Notes: generated from the letters alone by a model not told the origin. Shown: positions 24,119 through 34,175, counted from the first letter of the stretch. The stretch: 64,000 nucleotides of DNA from Bacteroidota bacterium (GCA_016713925.1 JADJOH010000002.1:868001-932000); one strand, 5' to 3'. Program-made: numbers and translations.

Positions 24119-26760
24119 CTCACTAACGTGACCCTTCCCGTATAACTATGGGCCTTACCGAAAACATCTATCATATCAATTTTGTAAACATAAACATCCA
24201 TTTTTGCTTCGTTACCATTGTAATTTCCATCCCACCCTTTAACTTTATCACCGGTAGTATAGATAACTTTCCCAAAACGATTAAATATATTCATCTCATA
24301 ATTAGTAAAGCCAAATCCATTCACTTGAAAATTATCATTTATGCCATCGCTATTGGGCGTGAAAGAATTGGGTATCCATATTGCATAATCATCCTGAACT
24401 TCAAGCGCCTTCCACGTGGTATCTTTACACCCATCATTACTTGTTATAATTAAGGTAACGCGGTATTCACCGGGAATATCATAACGATGCATGGGATACT
24501 GATCGGAAGAAAAAGTGCTATCTCCGAAGTGCCAATTCCAAAGTGCTGATCCTGCGGATTGATCATAAAAATACACTTCCGGCAAGAACACTCCGGGATG
24601 TTCAGGATCAAAACGAAACGCTGCGATTGGTTTTGGGAAGACTTCAATGTAATCTGAAAAAACCGAATTCGCCTTGCAGCCCACTGAAGAAACCAAACTG
24701 AGTGATACAGCATATAAACCTGCAGAATCATACACCATCCCCGGTGATGACCCTAAAGCTGTATCGCCGTTTCCGAATTCCCAGAAATAGGAATTGATAA
24801 CACCATCCGCAGAAAATGATGAATCGTTGAAATGAACTGCTAATGGTTCGCACCCTGCTCTGATATCCGCCGTAATTCCGGGAACTGGCAGGTACCATAT
24901 CTGAACCGGGTTTATCACAGAATCCCTACACCCTCTGTCATTGGCCACTATTAACTTAGTATTAAAATATCCTCCTGATGGAAAAATATGTGATGGATTT
25001 TGCGAATTTACTTCCGGTGAGCCATCTCCGAAGGTCCATGACCAGGAAATAATGTTACCAAGGGCGGTGACGGAGACATCTTTAAACTGGACCAACTCCT
25101 CTACACAAGCCTGATTATTGGTAAATGCTGCAACCGGGATAGAAGCGACATCCACCTGTCTGGTAATTGTATCGGTGCATCCGTTCACAGTAGTAACTAT
25201 CAACGTTGCTGCATATGCACCATACCCGGGATAATTATGCGTAGGATTTCCGATTCCTGATAGTACAGGACTTCCGTCGCCGAAATCCCATTCCCGAGAA
25301 GCAACAGAAGTGCCTGGAAAAACAGAAGTATCATTAAATGTAACCTGATTGCTCACGCATGTGGAAATATAACTAAATCCGGCTATCGGTCCGGGAAGAG
25401 TAGCTATTTGCTGCACGATGGTATCTCTGCAGCCTACACTATCTTCGATAATTAGTGTTACAGGATAAGTACCCGGTAATGCAAAGGCATGTTGCGGATC
25501 TGATAATGTGTCTACGGGTGTTCCATCTCCGAAATTCCACCACCAGGAAACAACCGAACCATTTGAACTAAGACTTCCATCTGTAAACTGACCGGAGAAT
25601 CCTGCACAAACAGTAGCTGAAGAAAAAGAAGAAACCGGTAGAGCATGAATAGTAATATTCTGTAAAATAGAATCCGTGCATCCTACGCCATTTGTAACTG
25701 TTAACATCACCGAATACGTTCCGGGAGCTGCATAATAGTGAATGGGATTTTGCGAAGAAGAGGAATTCCCATCGCCAAAGTTCCAATTCCATTGTACAAT
25801 GGGAGAACCGGTAACGACAATAGAAGAATCATAAAACTGGATGTCACTCTGACAAAATCCGGATAGCCCGACACCGGATGCAATCACTGTAGAAGAAAGT
25901 ATAGCTGTTAATGTAATGGTACAACCGGTCACCGAAGTCATCGTACATTGATACTGCGTGCCAACGATTGGATTGTTGATAGTAATAGAGGGTGTTGTAT
26001 CTCCGGTACTCCAAAGGTAGGATTCAAAACCAATCGGCGCAGCTAATGTAGTCACACCGGAACCTGAGCAGAAGTCAGAAAGAATTTGTAGTGGACTGCA
26101 ATAGCAATCCACATAAGCATAGCCGAAATGGGCGCCATATGCACAATCACCTGTAGAAAACTCAATGGTAATATTTTGTCCGAAATAGGGTAAAAGATCA
26201 ATGCCAACCGTCGTCCAGTCCTTATATTGAATGGTTCTTCCAAATGAATTTGTAATTGTGACAAAGCCCGGTATACCTGCAGAGGCAACAACATTATAGG
26301 TACCACAACCAATAGATGTACCATTTTGATCATACACCCGAATCTCAAAACGTGGTTGAGCAAGAGGAGAATGACTGGGGTCTTCCAATACAACGGCATA
26401 CCGGTAAATAAAAAGTGCATTGGTAGAATCTACACTTACCTGATAGCGGAGTTGCTCTGCCTGTGCACCTGCATTATCATTCCCCAAACGTGCCGAATAC
26501 AATCCACCCGGAGCAACCACCGTTATCGCACCATTTGTATTGGGATCTGTGCCCGGGCCAGACATGATTTCATGCCGGCCGGTAACAATTCCCGGCGTAA
26601 TGGAATTAACCGGACAACATGTGCCAGTAGTTCCCACCCAATTAACAAAACTATTCTGCTCAAAATCTGCATTGACACATGAGCTTAACTGCGCCTTGGA
26701 AACATCTGCCAATACCAACTGTAAAATAATTCCCAGAACCTCTTTTCTTGCTCCTTTCAT
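24115..26760 (-). CDS. PKD-repeat surface protein, T9SS type B
   Basis: 881 residues. A signal peptide (about 1-23) is followed by a jelly-roll-like N-terminal region (about 25-220) and about six PKD domains recognised by their repeated WxFGDG core (WNWNFGDGNSS, WWWNFGDGTPV, REWDFGDGSPV, WSWTFGDGSPE, YFWEFGNGD, WNWHFGDSTF). The C-terminal gliding-motility-associated type B sorting domain begins IPNSFTPNSDGINDNFQ and ends in TGRVTLVR. It should cross the outer membrane through the type IX system and be displayed or released, probably as an adhesin or binding protein. Confidence 0.93.
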   Translation of the reverse strand: MKGARKEVLGIILQLVLADVSKAQLSSCVNADFEQNSFVNWVGTTGTCCPVNSITPGIVTGRHEIMSGPGTDPNTNGAITVVAPGGLYSARLGNDNAGAQAEQLRYQVSVDSTNALFIYRYAVVLEDPSHSPLAQPRFEIRVYDQNGTSIGCGTYNVVASAGIPGFVTITNSFGRTIQYKDWTTVGIDLLPYFGQNITIEFSTGDCAYGAHFGYAYVDCYCSPLQILSDFCSGSGVTTLAAPIGFESYLWSTGDTTPSITINNPIVGTQYQCTMTSVTGCTITLTAILSSTVIASGVGLSGFCQSDIQFYDSSIVVTGSPIVQWNWNFGDGNSSSSQNPIHYYAAPGTYSVMLTVTNGVGCTDSILQNITIHALPVSSFSSATVCAGFSGQFTDGSLSSNGSVVSWWWNFGDGTPVDTLSDPQHAFALPGTYPVTLIIEDSVGCRDTIVQQIATLPGPIAGFSYISTCVSNQVTFNDTSVFPGTSVASREWDFGDGSPVLSGIGNPTHNYPGYGAYAATLIVTTVNGCTDTITRQVDVASIPVAAFTNNQACVEELVQFKDVSVTALGNIISWSWTFGDGSPEVNSQNPSHIFPSGGYFNTKLIVANDRGCRDSVINPVQIWYLPVPGITADIRAGCEPLAVHFNDSSFSADGVINSYFWEFGNGDTALGSSPGMVYDSAGLYAVSLSLVSSVGCKANSVFSDYIEVFPKPIAAFRFDPEHPGVFLPEVYFYDQSAGSALWNWHFGDSTFSSDQYPMHRYDIPGEYRVTLIITSNDGCKDTTWKALEVQDDYAIWIPNSFTPNSDGINDNFQVNGFGFTNYEMNIFNRFGKVIYTTGDKVKGWDGNYNGNEAKMDVYVYKIDMIDVFGKAHSYTGRVTLVR

Positions 26761-27038
26761 AATTTCAGTTATTAAAAATCACTTTAAGGTATGTACAAAA
26801 ATTAAAAAAACCAAATTAGAACTAAAATATTTTTAAAAGAGGAATTTCGCCGGCTGAGCCGAAATGTAAAATCGTTACAAAACCATTTAAAATAATAACC
26901 GGGGAAACGGTTACGAACTATCGCTTCACTCCATCTGGAAGTACTCCAAATCAAATAGAATTCAATCTATTGCATATCTGTACTTTAATTATTTCTTCTC
27001 GTGTTGAAGTTCTTCTGTAAAACACCCGCATTTCTTCT

Positions 27039-27046
27039 TAACTTTG
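27039..27046 (+). promoter_or_regulatory. -7 box of the ALDH7 gene
   Basis: TAACTTTG matches TAnnTTTG and lies 22 bases before the ATG at 27069. No clear -33 element. The rest of the gap 26761-27038 is AT-rich with nothing recognised. Confidence 0.55.
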
Positions 27047-27068
27047 CACCCTCCATTTGAGCAAATAC

Positions 27069-28633
27069 ATGAAAAACGAAACAATAGCTACCACCGATTA
27101 TCAGATCAGCGAAATGCTGAAAGCATTAGGAATCGACACCCTGAACCCCGGTGCATCAACCGGTACACACTGGATGAAAACCAAGGGAGATGTTTTGGAC
27201 TCCTTTTCTCCTGCCGACGGGCAATTAATTGCATCCGTTCAACAGGCCACAGCCGATGATTACGAGCGAATAATTGAAACGGCACAAACGGCTTTAATGT
27301 TTGGCGCATGATCCCTGCCCCGAAACGCGGAGAGATTGTTCGTCAGATGGGAGATGCCTTGCGTGAATACAAGGAACCTCTTGGGCGATTGGTTTCGCTG
27401 GAGATGGGGAAGATTTATCAGGAAGGTCTGGGAGAAGTGCAGGAGATGATTGACATCTGCGACTTTGCTGTGGGTTTATCACGACAGCTTTACGGTTTAA
27501 CTATGCACAGTGAGCGCTCACGGCACCGCATGTACGAACAATATCATCCGCTGGGTGTGGTGGGTGTAATTTCGGCATTCAATTTTCCTGTAGCTGTCTG
27601 GAGCTGGAATGCAATGCTAGCCATGGTGTGTGGCGATGTTGTGGTATGGAAACCTTCCAGCAAAGTTCCGCTTTGTGCTGTAGCTACACATAAAATTATT
27701 CAAAAGGTACTTGCTGCAAATAATGTTCCCGAAGGCGTGTTAAATCTTGTTATCGCTTCTTCGAAACATGTAGGTGATAATTTCCTTGCCGACAAACGCG
27801 TTCCTTTAATTTCAGTGACCGGTTCTACCCGTGTAGGGCGCCGTGCCGGAAAAATTGTTGGAGAACGTCTCGGCAGGTCTCTGCTCGAATTGGGTGGTAA
27901 CAATGCCATCATCATCAGTGAAAAAGCTGATCTGGATATTGCATTGCGCGCTGTCGTTTTCGGAGCCGTAGGTACCGCAGGGCAGCGTTGTACCAGCACA
28001 CGTCGATTGATCATTCACGAAAGCATCTACGATCAGTTCACACAAAAACTTAAAGCGGCTTATGAACATATTCGTATAGGCCACCCGTTAGATAGCAAAA
28101 CATTGGTTGGTCCGCTCATCGATAATGGGGCAGTAACGGATTTTACCAAAGCTATTGAAGCTGCCCGCAGCGAAGGAGGAAAAGTACTATACGGCGGGGA
28201 AGTCCTGAGCGGAGAAGGATACGAAAGCGGCAACTTTGTTACACCCTGCATTATTGAAGCTAAGAATAGCTATCATATCGTACAGGAAGAGACCTTTGCA
28301 CCGATTCTTTATCTCATGAAATATGCCACGATGGAAGATGCTATTGCACAGCAAAACGATGTGCCGCAAGGGCTCTCCTCCTCTATTTTCACACGTGATA
28401 TGATGGAAGCGGAAGCATTTTTATCACATGAAGGTTCTGATTGTGGTATCGCAAATGTTAATATCGGAACTTCGGGTGCTGAGATTGGTGGCGCATTTGG
28501 TGGCGAGAAAGACACCGGTGGTGGTCGTGAATCCGGTAGTGATGCGTGGAAGATATATATGCGTCGTCAGACAAATACCATCAATTACTCTAAAGATCTT
28601 CCTCTCGCGCAAGGCATCAAATTCGATATCTAA
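27069..28633 (+). pseudogene. ALDH7-type aldehyde dehydrogenase, one frameshift
   Basis: Family of alpha-aminoadipate/piperideine-6-carboxylate semialdehyde dehydrogenase (lysine degradation). The first 81 codons (27069-27311) end TAQTALMFGA-stop; from 27308 the rest runs on in another frame as MIPAPKRGEIVRQMG and so on. One extra T in the TTT at 27293-27295 turns the junction into TAFNVWRMIPAPKRGE, the family sequence, and gives 521 residues. Key sites are intact: ISAFNFPVAVWSWN, KPSSKVPL, TGSTRVGR, LELGGNNAI (Glu) and GTAGQRCTSTRRL (Cys). Probably functional in the organism, with a homopolymer error here. Confidence 0.87.
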
Positions 28634-28696
28634 GCAATTGTATTCGTTTAACTGACGTATAAATTATCCTTCAAATCCATCTTTGCGTGCCGCAGA

Positions 28697-28856
28697 ATTC
28701 TGAACGCAGATAAAACGGATTTATATGATTTGCGCGGATAGAATTACCGTATGAAAAACTGACAGAAAGAGTATAATTGCTTTTATAAAGTATACAAAAA
28801 TATGGATGCCGGAAATCCGAGAAAATCCTAAAAATCTGTGTAATCCGCGTTCCTAT
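28697..28856. repeat. Degenerate GAACGC-GGATT inverted pair
   Basis: CTGAACGCAGATAAAACGG and following bases (28697-28740) and a related sequence on the other strand at 28815-28856 face each other upstream of the ACMSD gene. A third copy, inverted, lies just after that gene at 29884-29923. Confidence 0.6.
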
Positions 28857-28866
28857 ATAAATCTTT

Positions 28867-29874
28867 ATGTTAAAAATAGATATTCATACACATATTATTC
28901 CGGAGCATTTACCGAAGTTTAAGGAGAAGTTTGGTTACGGCGGTTTTATTTCGTTGGATCATCACAAGCCCTGTTGCGCGAAGATGATGATTGATGACCG
29001 CTTCTTCCGGGAGATACAAGACAATTGCTGGTCGGCGGAGACGCGGATGAAGGAGTGTGACCATCACCGGATCGACGTGCAGGTGTTGAGCACCATTCCG
29101 GTGATGTTCAGCTATTGGGCAAAACCTCAGGACGCACTTGAGGTCAGTAGGTTTTTAAACGACCATATCGCCACTATCGTTCATGCCTATCCGAAAAGAT
29201 TTATTGGTCTCGGCACTATTCCATTGCAATCACCGGAACTGGCCATCAAGGAGCTGGAGCGCTGTATGCAAATCGGATTGCGCGGCGTACAGATCGGTTC
29301 TCATGTCAACGACTGGAATCTGGATGCACCGGAGCTGTTTCCTGTTTTTGAAGCCGCACAAGCCCTCGGAGCTTCCATCTTTGTTCACCCCTGGGATATG
29401 ATGGCAAAGGAGAAGATGCCCAAGTACTGGCTCCCCTGGCTGGTAGGAATGCCGGCAGAGACATCACTCGCGATTTGTTCGATGATCTTTGGAGGTATCT
29501 TCGAGCGATTGCCACGGCTTAAAGTTGCCTTTGCACATGGCGGCGGAGCTTTTCCTTCCTCAATCGGACGTATAGAACATGGTTTCAACGTTCGTCCCGA
29601 TTTGGTTGCGGTGGATAATAAAGTTAACCCAAGAAATTACCTCGATAAATTTTATCTGGACACACTTGTACATGATCCTATGATGCTTGATTTCCTGATG
29701 AAACTAATGGGACCAACACAACTCGCATTGGGAACGGACTATCCATTTCCTCTCGGAGAACTCGAACCGGGAAAATTAATTGCATCCATGCCCTACGATG
29801 ATGCTACCAAAGAACGCCTGCTTAGCGGTTCAGCATTGGAATGGCTCAGCCTCGAGAAAAAAGGTTTCGAATAA
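28867..29874 (+). CDS. 2-amino-3-carboxymuconate 6-semialdehyde decarboxylase (ACMSD)
   Basis: 335-residue zinc amidohydrolase-fold decarboxylase. It takes the product of 3-hydroxyanthranilate dioxygenase to 2-aminomuconate semialdehyde and so diverts flux away from quinolinate and NAD. Zinc ligands: DIHTHIIP (His7, His9), FVHPWDM (His), and LGTDYPFPLGE (Asp); the AFAHGGGAFP loop carries the conserved catalytic His. Length equals that of bacterial ACMSD. It stands alone, framed by short degenerate repeats. Confidence 0.93.
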   Translation: MLKIDIHTHIIPEHLPKFKEKFGYGGFISLDHHKPCCAKMMIDDRFFREIQDNCWSAETRMKECDHHRIDVQVLSTIPVMFSYWAKPQDALEVSRFLNDHIATIVHAYPKRFIGLGTIPLQSPELAIKELERCMQIGLRGVQIGSHVNDWNLDAPELFPVFEAAQALGASIFVHPWDMMAKEKMPKYWLPWLVGMPAETSLAICSMIFGGIFERLPRLKVAFAHGGGAFPSSIGRIEHGFNVRPDLVAVDNKVNPRNYLDKFYLDTLVHDPMMLDFLMKLMGPTQLALGTDYPFPLGELEPGKLIASMPYDDATKERLLSGSALEWLSLEKKGFE

Positions 29875-29883
29875 TACTTCCAA

Positions 29884-29923
29884 TCCGCGTAAATCTGTCA
29901 AATCCGTAAAATCAGCGTTCAGG
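29884..29923. repeat. Degenerate GAACGC-GGATT element, inverted
   Basis: AATCCGCGTAAATCTGTCAA and following bases to GCGTTCAG is the reverse complement of a sequence closely related to 28697-28740 (CTGAACGC, ACGGATT, GCGGAT shared). Together they bracket the ACMSD gene. Confidence 0.6.
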
Positions 29924-29957
29924 ATAAAAAGTTCGATTTCATTTAAAATGACCTTAT

Positions 29958-30848
29958 TTAAAGCGTAAACACTCTCGAGATATTAAATCCAATGCGAATA
30001 CCACCATCGCCCCATTTCGTATTGGTATAGGGCAGGAACTGATTTTCTGCAAGGCCGAAGGAATTAGTCACATGCATTTGAAAAACGTGTCCTCCGGTTT
30101 CAATTTCGAAACCCACACCGAAGCTATCGTAATAATCTTTATTGGTATAGTCGTTGATACGATACGCATACTCTGCAGTTAATGCCATTCTCTTCGTAAA
30201 TTTATAGCGAAGTGCGGCGGAAACTCCGTAGATATCATTCCCATCCAGAATACCATCTACCTGGTTATAGTGTACAAACCAGGGTGCAATTTGTGCAGAA
30301 AAATTCTGGTTAAATTTACGACCAACGATCAACTGATAATTATAAGAGAGGCGGCTATAGAAGTTTTCATATCTGTCAAATCCTGTGAGTTGCTTCAGCG
30401 GATCCTTACCTGTGGTACAATACATGGAAGCAAATAATGTGGCTGTGACGGGCATTCCTCTTTCCACAGTTTGTCTCAATAGTTTATATTTCAGAAAACC
30501 ATCCAGCATTTTCTGATAGCTGATTCTGCCAAAGCCAGCCATCAATCTTCCGTCATAACTATACTCCAAACCTAGACGAATACTGGCACCACCATCTATC
30601 CCCCAGAAATTATCCACTCCACCATTGACTTCACCAAAGCGATGCGAGATACGAAAGTCGAGGGTGCGTTCACCGACGGTTTCGACTGTATGAAAATTGA
30701 TAACTCTTGTCGTCTTAAATGTCGCCAACGTATAATTTTTACCTGACGAAGCTGAATCTTCCATCAACTTTGAAAAATCATCCTGAGCATTTACAGCAAC
30801 AATATAACTACTCAATAAAAGGGTAAGGGTGTACTTTAGGTAATTCAT
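29958..30848 (-). CDS. DUF5777-type outer-membrane beta-barrel protein
   Basis: 296 residues with a signal peptide (MNYLKYTLTLLLSSYIVAVNAQ) and repeated beta strands (LDFRISHRFGEVNGG, SIRLGLEYSYDGRLMAGFGRI in part, FQMHVTNSFG), ending GGIRIGFNISRVFTL. The FKTTRVINFHTVETVGERTLDFRISHRFG opening (seen as TTRVINFHTVE) is typical of the DUF5777 barrels of Bacteroidota. The gene starts five bases after a cytochrome-like lipoprotein gene, so the barrel and two lipoproteins form one operon, possibly an outer-membrane redox unit. Confidence 0.82.
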   Translation of the reverse strand: MNYLKYTLTLLLSSYIVAVNAQDDFSKLMEDSASSGKNYTLATFKTTRVINFHTVETVGERTLDFRISHRFGEVNGGVDNFWGIDGGASIRLGLEYSYDGRLMAGFGRISYQKMLDGFLKYKLLRQTVERGMPVTATLFASMYCTTGKDPLKQLTGFDRYENFYSRLSYNYQLIVGRKFNQNFSAQIAPWFVHYNQVDGILDGNDIYGVSAALRYKFTKRMALTAEYAYRINDYTNKDYYDSFGVGFEIETGGHVFQMHVTNSFGLAENQFLPYTNTKWGDGGIRIGFNISRVFTL

Positions 30849-30853
30849 AAACG

Positions 30854-31258
30854 TTAGTTATTAAGTTTTCCTTCGTCGATCCATTTTTGAATAGTAGCAA
30901 TGCGGCAATTGTCAAGTTTCCCGCCACCTTCCGGCATGGGAGAGGCGCCGTTCTCATGACGAATAGCATCCATCAAATTATCGGAAGCAGAGGCCGAAAC
31001 ATCTGTATGCGTTACCAGTGGAATATTACTTGTAGATGTTGTACCATGACAACCGGAAGCGGCTCCACCTGTAGTTCCGCAAAAAGTGGTAAGAATGGGC
31101 TGCACTTTTTGATTGAAAGAGATAATACCCGAAGTATCACAATTGCCCACGAGTCCGAAACTCGGATCAAGCTCTTCCATACTATCATAATAGCAGGAAC
31201 TAAAAGCAGAAAGTCCTGTTAGCAGGATCAGCCAGCCAAATAAAGGGTTAATTTTCAT
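30854..31258 (-). CDS. Cytochrome-c-like lipoprotein with CX9CH
   Basis: 134 residues. The lipobox LSAFSSC gives lipidated Cys22. The soluble part resembles the small haem-binding domain of PSCyt1-type proteins: FNQKVQPILTTFC (first Cys), then SGCHG with nine residues between the cysteines in place of two, and a possible distal Met in ASPMPEGGGKL, followed by IQKWIDEG. Whether haem is attached through this stretched motif is uncertain. It lies between a second cytochrome-like lipoprotein gene (15 bases upstream) and the DUF5777 barrel. Confidence 0.75.
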   Translation of the reverse strand: MKINPLFGWLILLTGLSAFSSCYYDSMEELDPSFGLVGNCDTSGIISFNQKVQPILTTFCGTTGGAASGCHGTTSTSNIPLVTHTDVSASASDNLMDAIRHENGASPMPEGGGKLDNCRIATIQKWIDEGKLNN

Positions 31259-31273
31259 ATATTGTGTCTGCTC

Positions 31274-31645
31274 TTAGTTATTTTTTGCGCCCTGCTCAAT
31301 CCACCAGTAAATCAGCTTCACATTTTCGGCACTTACATCCGAATACCCGCTGGGCGGCATGCGTTCCACAAATCCGCGCTTAGTTATAGTTTGATATAGT
31401 TTACTTCCATGAGCATTTCCGGCTTTAATGTATCCCATTACATCGGCATAAGTGACGAGTGAACCGGCTTCACCGCCACCACTTCCGCCATGACAACCTT
31501 CAAAATTACAATGTGCCGATAAAATACCCTGCACCTCTGCACTGAACTTAATTTCCGGGACGGTATCGAGGTTGGGCTCTGTGGAACAGCCGGAAGTACC
31601 TGCCAGCAGTAAAACAAGTCCTGCAATAATCCAATATTTTATCAT
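31274..31645 (-). CDS. Cytochrome-c-like lipoprotein with CX4CH
   Basis: 123 residues with lipobox LAGTSGC (Cys20). Then IKFSAEVQGILSAHCNFEGCHGG: the haem-type motif has four residues between the cysteines, a form common in Bacteroidota relatives of the PSCyt1 family. A distal Met is present in VERMPPSGYSD, and the end, IYWWIEQGAKNN, is the usual C-terminal helix. First gene of a three-gene operon with another such lipoprotein and a DUF5777 barrel. Confidence 0.78.
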   Translation of the reverse strand: MIKYWIIAGLVLLLAGTSGCSTEPNLDTVPEIKFSAEVQGILSAHCNFEGCHGGSGGGEAGSLVTYADVMGYIKAGNAHGSKLYQTITKRGFVERMPPSGYSDVSAENVKLIYWWIEQGAKNN

Positions 31646-31660
31646 TTTCGTGATTTATGG

Positions 31661-31668
31661 CAAATTTA
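31661..31668 (-). promoter_or_regulatory. -7 box of the cytochrome/barrel operon
   Basis: Minus-strand TAAATTTG (TAnnTTTG), 15 bases upstream of the ATG at 31645. No clear -33 element. Confidence 0.5.
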
Positions 31669-31827
31669 AAAATATATGATATCCACTTATGCGACAAAAG
31701 TCACTTTCATTCAGAAATCATAATCAATCCATCGCCAAGGCTTCGAAGCACCGGGAATAATCAGCTTTCCACTCAACCCGGAAATCATTCGATTCGAAAA
31801 AAATTAGCAGAATCGCATTCCTTTCCC

Positions 31828-31835
31828 TAATTTTG
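31828..31835 (+). promoter_or_regulatory. -7 box of purF
   Basis: TAATTTTG (TAnnTTTG), 17 bases before the purF ATG. A TTA at 31804 takes the -33 position at spacing 21. Confidence 0.5.
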
Positions 31836-31852
31836 CATCTTAGAAGAGAAAA

Positions 31853-33750
31853 ATGAGCGACGCTCTTTATCACGAATGCGGGATTGCCCTGGTTCGGTTA
31901 TTAAAACCCCTTGAATATTACCTGGAAAAGTACGGCACAGCCCTCTATGGGGTGAATAAGCTGTCACTTTTGATGGAAAAGCAGCATAACCGCGGACAAG
32001 ATGGGGCCGGTGTGGCCTGTATAAAACTGGATGTCTCTCCCGGTGAAAAGTACATCAGCCGTTACCGTTCCGTTGAAAAAAATGCCATTGCTGATATTTT
32101 CAGTGTGATCAATGGCCCTTTCCGTGAAATTCAAAAACAAAATCCGGAAAAACTGCAGGATATTCCCTGGTTGAAGAAAAATGCGGAATTCATGGGCGAG
32201 CTTTTACTTGGCCATCTTCGCTACGGCACTTTCGGTGGAAATAATTTCGAAAGTTGTCATCCCTTTTTGCGACAGAACAACTGGATGACCCGAAATCTGG
32301 TGGTCGCGGGAAATTTCAATCTGACCAATGTAGAAGAGTTATTTACGAATCTGGTGGATATCGGACAACATCCCCGTGAAAAAGCGGATACGGTTACCGT
32401 TATGGAAAACATCGGTCACTGGTTGGATGAAGAGAATGATTTGCTTTACTATCAGTATAAACAAGAGGGCTATACGAAAAAGGAAATTAGTCCTATCATT
32501 GCTGAAAAGCTCGATGTAGCCAATATCCTTCGCCGTTCATCCAAGTATTGGGACGGTGGTTATGTGATGGCCGGTTTGATCGGACATGGTGATGCATTTG
32601 TATTGCGCGATCCGTCGGGAATACGTCCGGCCTGGTATTATGCCGATGATGAAGTGGTAGTGGTAACATCCGAGCGACCACAGATACAAACCGCGTTCAA
32701 TGTTCCTTTCGAAGCCATTCGGGAAGTGAAACCGGGTCATGCACTCATCATCAAGAAAAACGGAAAAATCAGCGAGGAGTTAGTGAAAGAACCTCTCGAG
32801 CGTAAATCCTGTTCCTTTGAACGTATTTATTTTTCACGAGGTAGCGACAGAGACATCTATCGTGAACGACAACAACTCGGAAGACTTTTATGTCCTGCTA
32901 TACTCGATGCAGTTGATAAAGACCTTCGACATACCGTCTTCTCTTACATTCCCAACACTGCTGAAGTCGCTTTCTTCGGACTGATCAAAGGTATGGATGA
33001 TTACCTGAGCGATGTGAAGAAGCAGAAGATCCTTGCAATGGGTAATACTATTGAGGAGTCTAAACTTTCAGATATACTCGCCATTCGCACACGTGCTGAG
33101 AAGATTGCCATTAAGGATGCCAAACTGCGTACGTTCATCACCAACGACACCGACCGCAGTGATATGGTTGCCCATATTTATGATATCACCTATGGAACTG
33201 TGGAACCGGGAGTCGATAATCTTGTAGTTATAGATGATTCCATAGTGCGCGGAACGACTTTGCGAAACAGCATCATTCGCATGCTCGATCGTTTGAATCC
33301 GAAAAAGATTGTCATCGTATCTTCGGCACCCCAGATCCGTTATCCCGATTGTTATGGTATTGATATGGCCAAAGTGGGTGATCTTATTGCTTTCAGAGCG
33401 GCGATCAGTCTGCTGGAAGAGCGTAATATGGAACACCTCATCGACCAGGTTTTTGAAGAGTGTAAGGAAGAATTGAAAAAGGACTGGCGGCGCAGAATGT
33501 GGTGAAGAAAATTTTGAACCTTTTACCGACGAAGAAATATCAGCAAGAGTGGCGAAGCTGGTTACTCCCCCCTGATTGTAAAGCAGAAGTAACGGTTATT
33601 TTCCAAAAGATCAGCGACCTTCACACCGCTTGTCCGAACCATACCGGCGACTGGTACTTCAGCGGCGACTACCCTACACCCGGCGGCAACCGCGTTTCAT
33701 GCAGGGCGTTTATAAATTATGTCTCCGGGTTGAATGAACGGGCGTACTAA
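31853..33750 (+). pseudogene. purF: Amidophosphoribosyltransferase with three apparent indels
   Basis: First committed enzyme of purine synthesis (PRPP plus glutamine to phosphoribosylamine). The first 550 codons hold the glutaminase domain with nucleophile Cys9 (YHECGIAL), NRGQDGAG, and the PRTase loop LVVIDDSIVRGTT. The frame then closes at 33505, but the family C-terminus continues in other frames: EPFTDEEISARVAKLVTP (33515-33566), then DCKAEVTVIFQ..HTGDWYFSGDYPTPGGNR to FINYVSGLNERAY (to 33750). Adding one A to A5 at 33476-33480, one T to T4 at 33512-33515 and removing one C from C6 at 33567-33572 restores an unbroken 632-residue protein. Sequencing error is the best explanation. Confidence 0.9.
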
Positions 33751-34175
33751 AATTTTCCTTTACCAAAACAATTTTTGAATTGATGAATTGATGAGTTGTT
33801 GTCCCGAAGCCTCGGGATGATGAATGTTTTAAAGGTTTAATTTTGAAAGAGCGAATTTTTCTGAAGGTATTGATCTGCACCTTGCGATCCCCGCGCTCGC
33901 GAGGCTTCGCGACCTAGCGTTCCTTGCGGTGAATAGAATTTTCTACCCACGAAAGACTTCCTTCGAATTTATGAATATTAATCCATAATACTTTTATGGG
34001 CCGCAGATTATCATGATTATTATGATTGGTTATGATAATTCGCCGCGATCGTTGCTGGACGCTGCTAACCGCTGCGTTAAAAACAGAAAAATTTTTCTCA
34101 ACAGGAACACTTCAGGAATTGATGGATGATTTCTGTGTACGTAATCTGCAGTTTCCAATTGACCATTCGTTCATT
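33751..34175. other. Intergenic region without a recognisable gene
   Basis: 425 bases. A short inverted repeat CCCGAAGCCTCGGG lies near 33806 and a GC-rich stretch with CGCGAGGCTTCGCG near 33897. No gene or promoter was identified. A 76-codon open frame from 34026 has no family resemblance. Confidence 0.5.
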
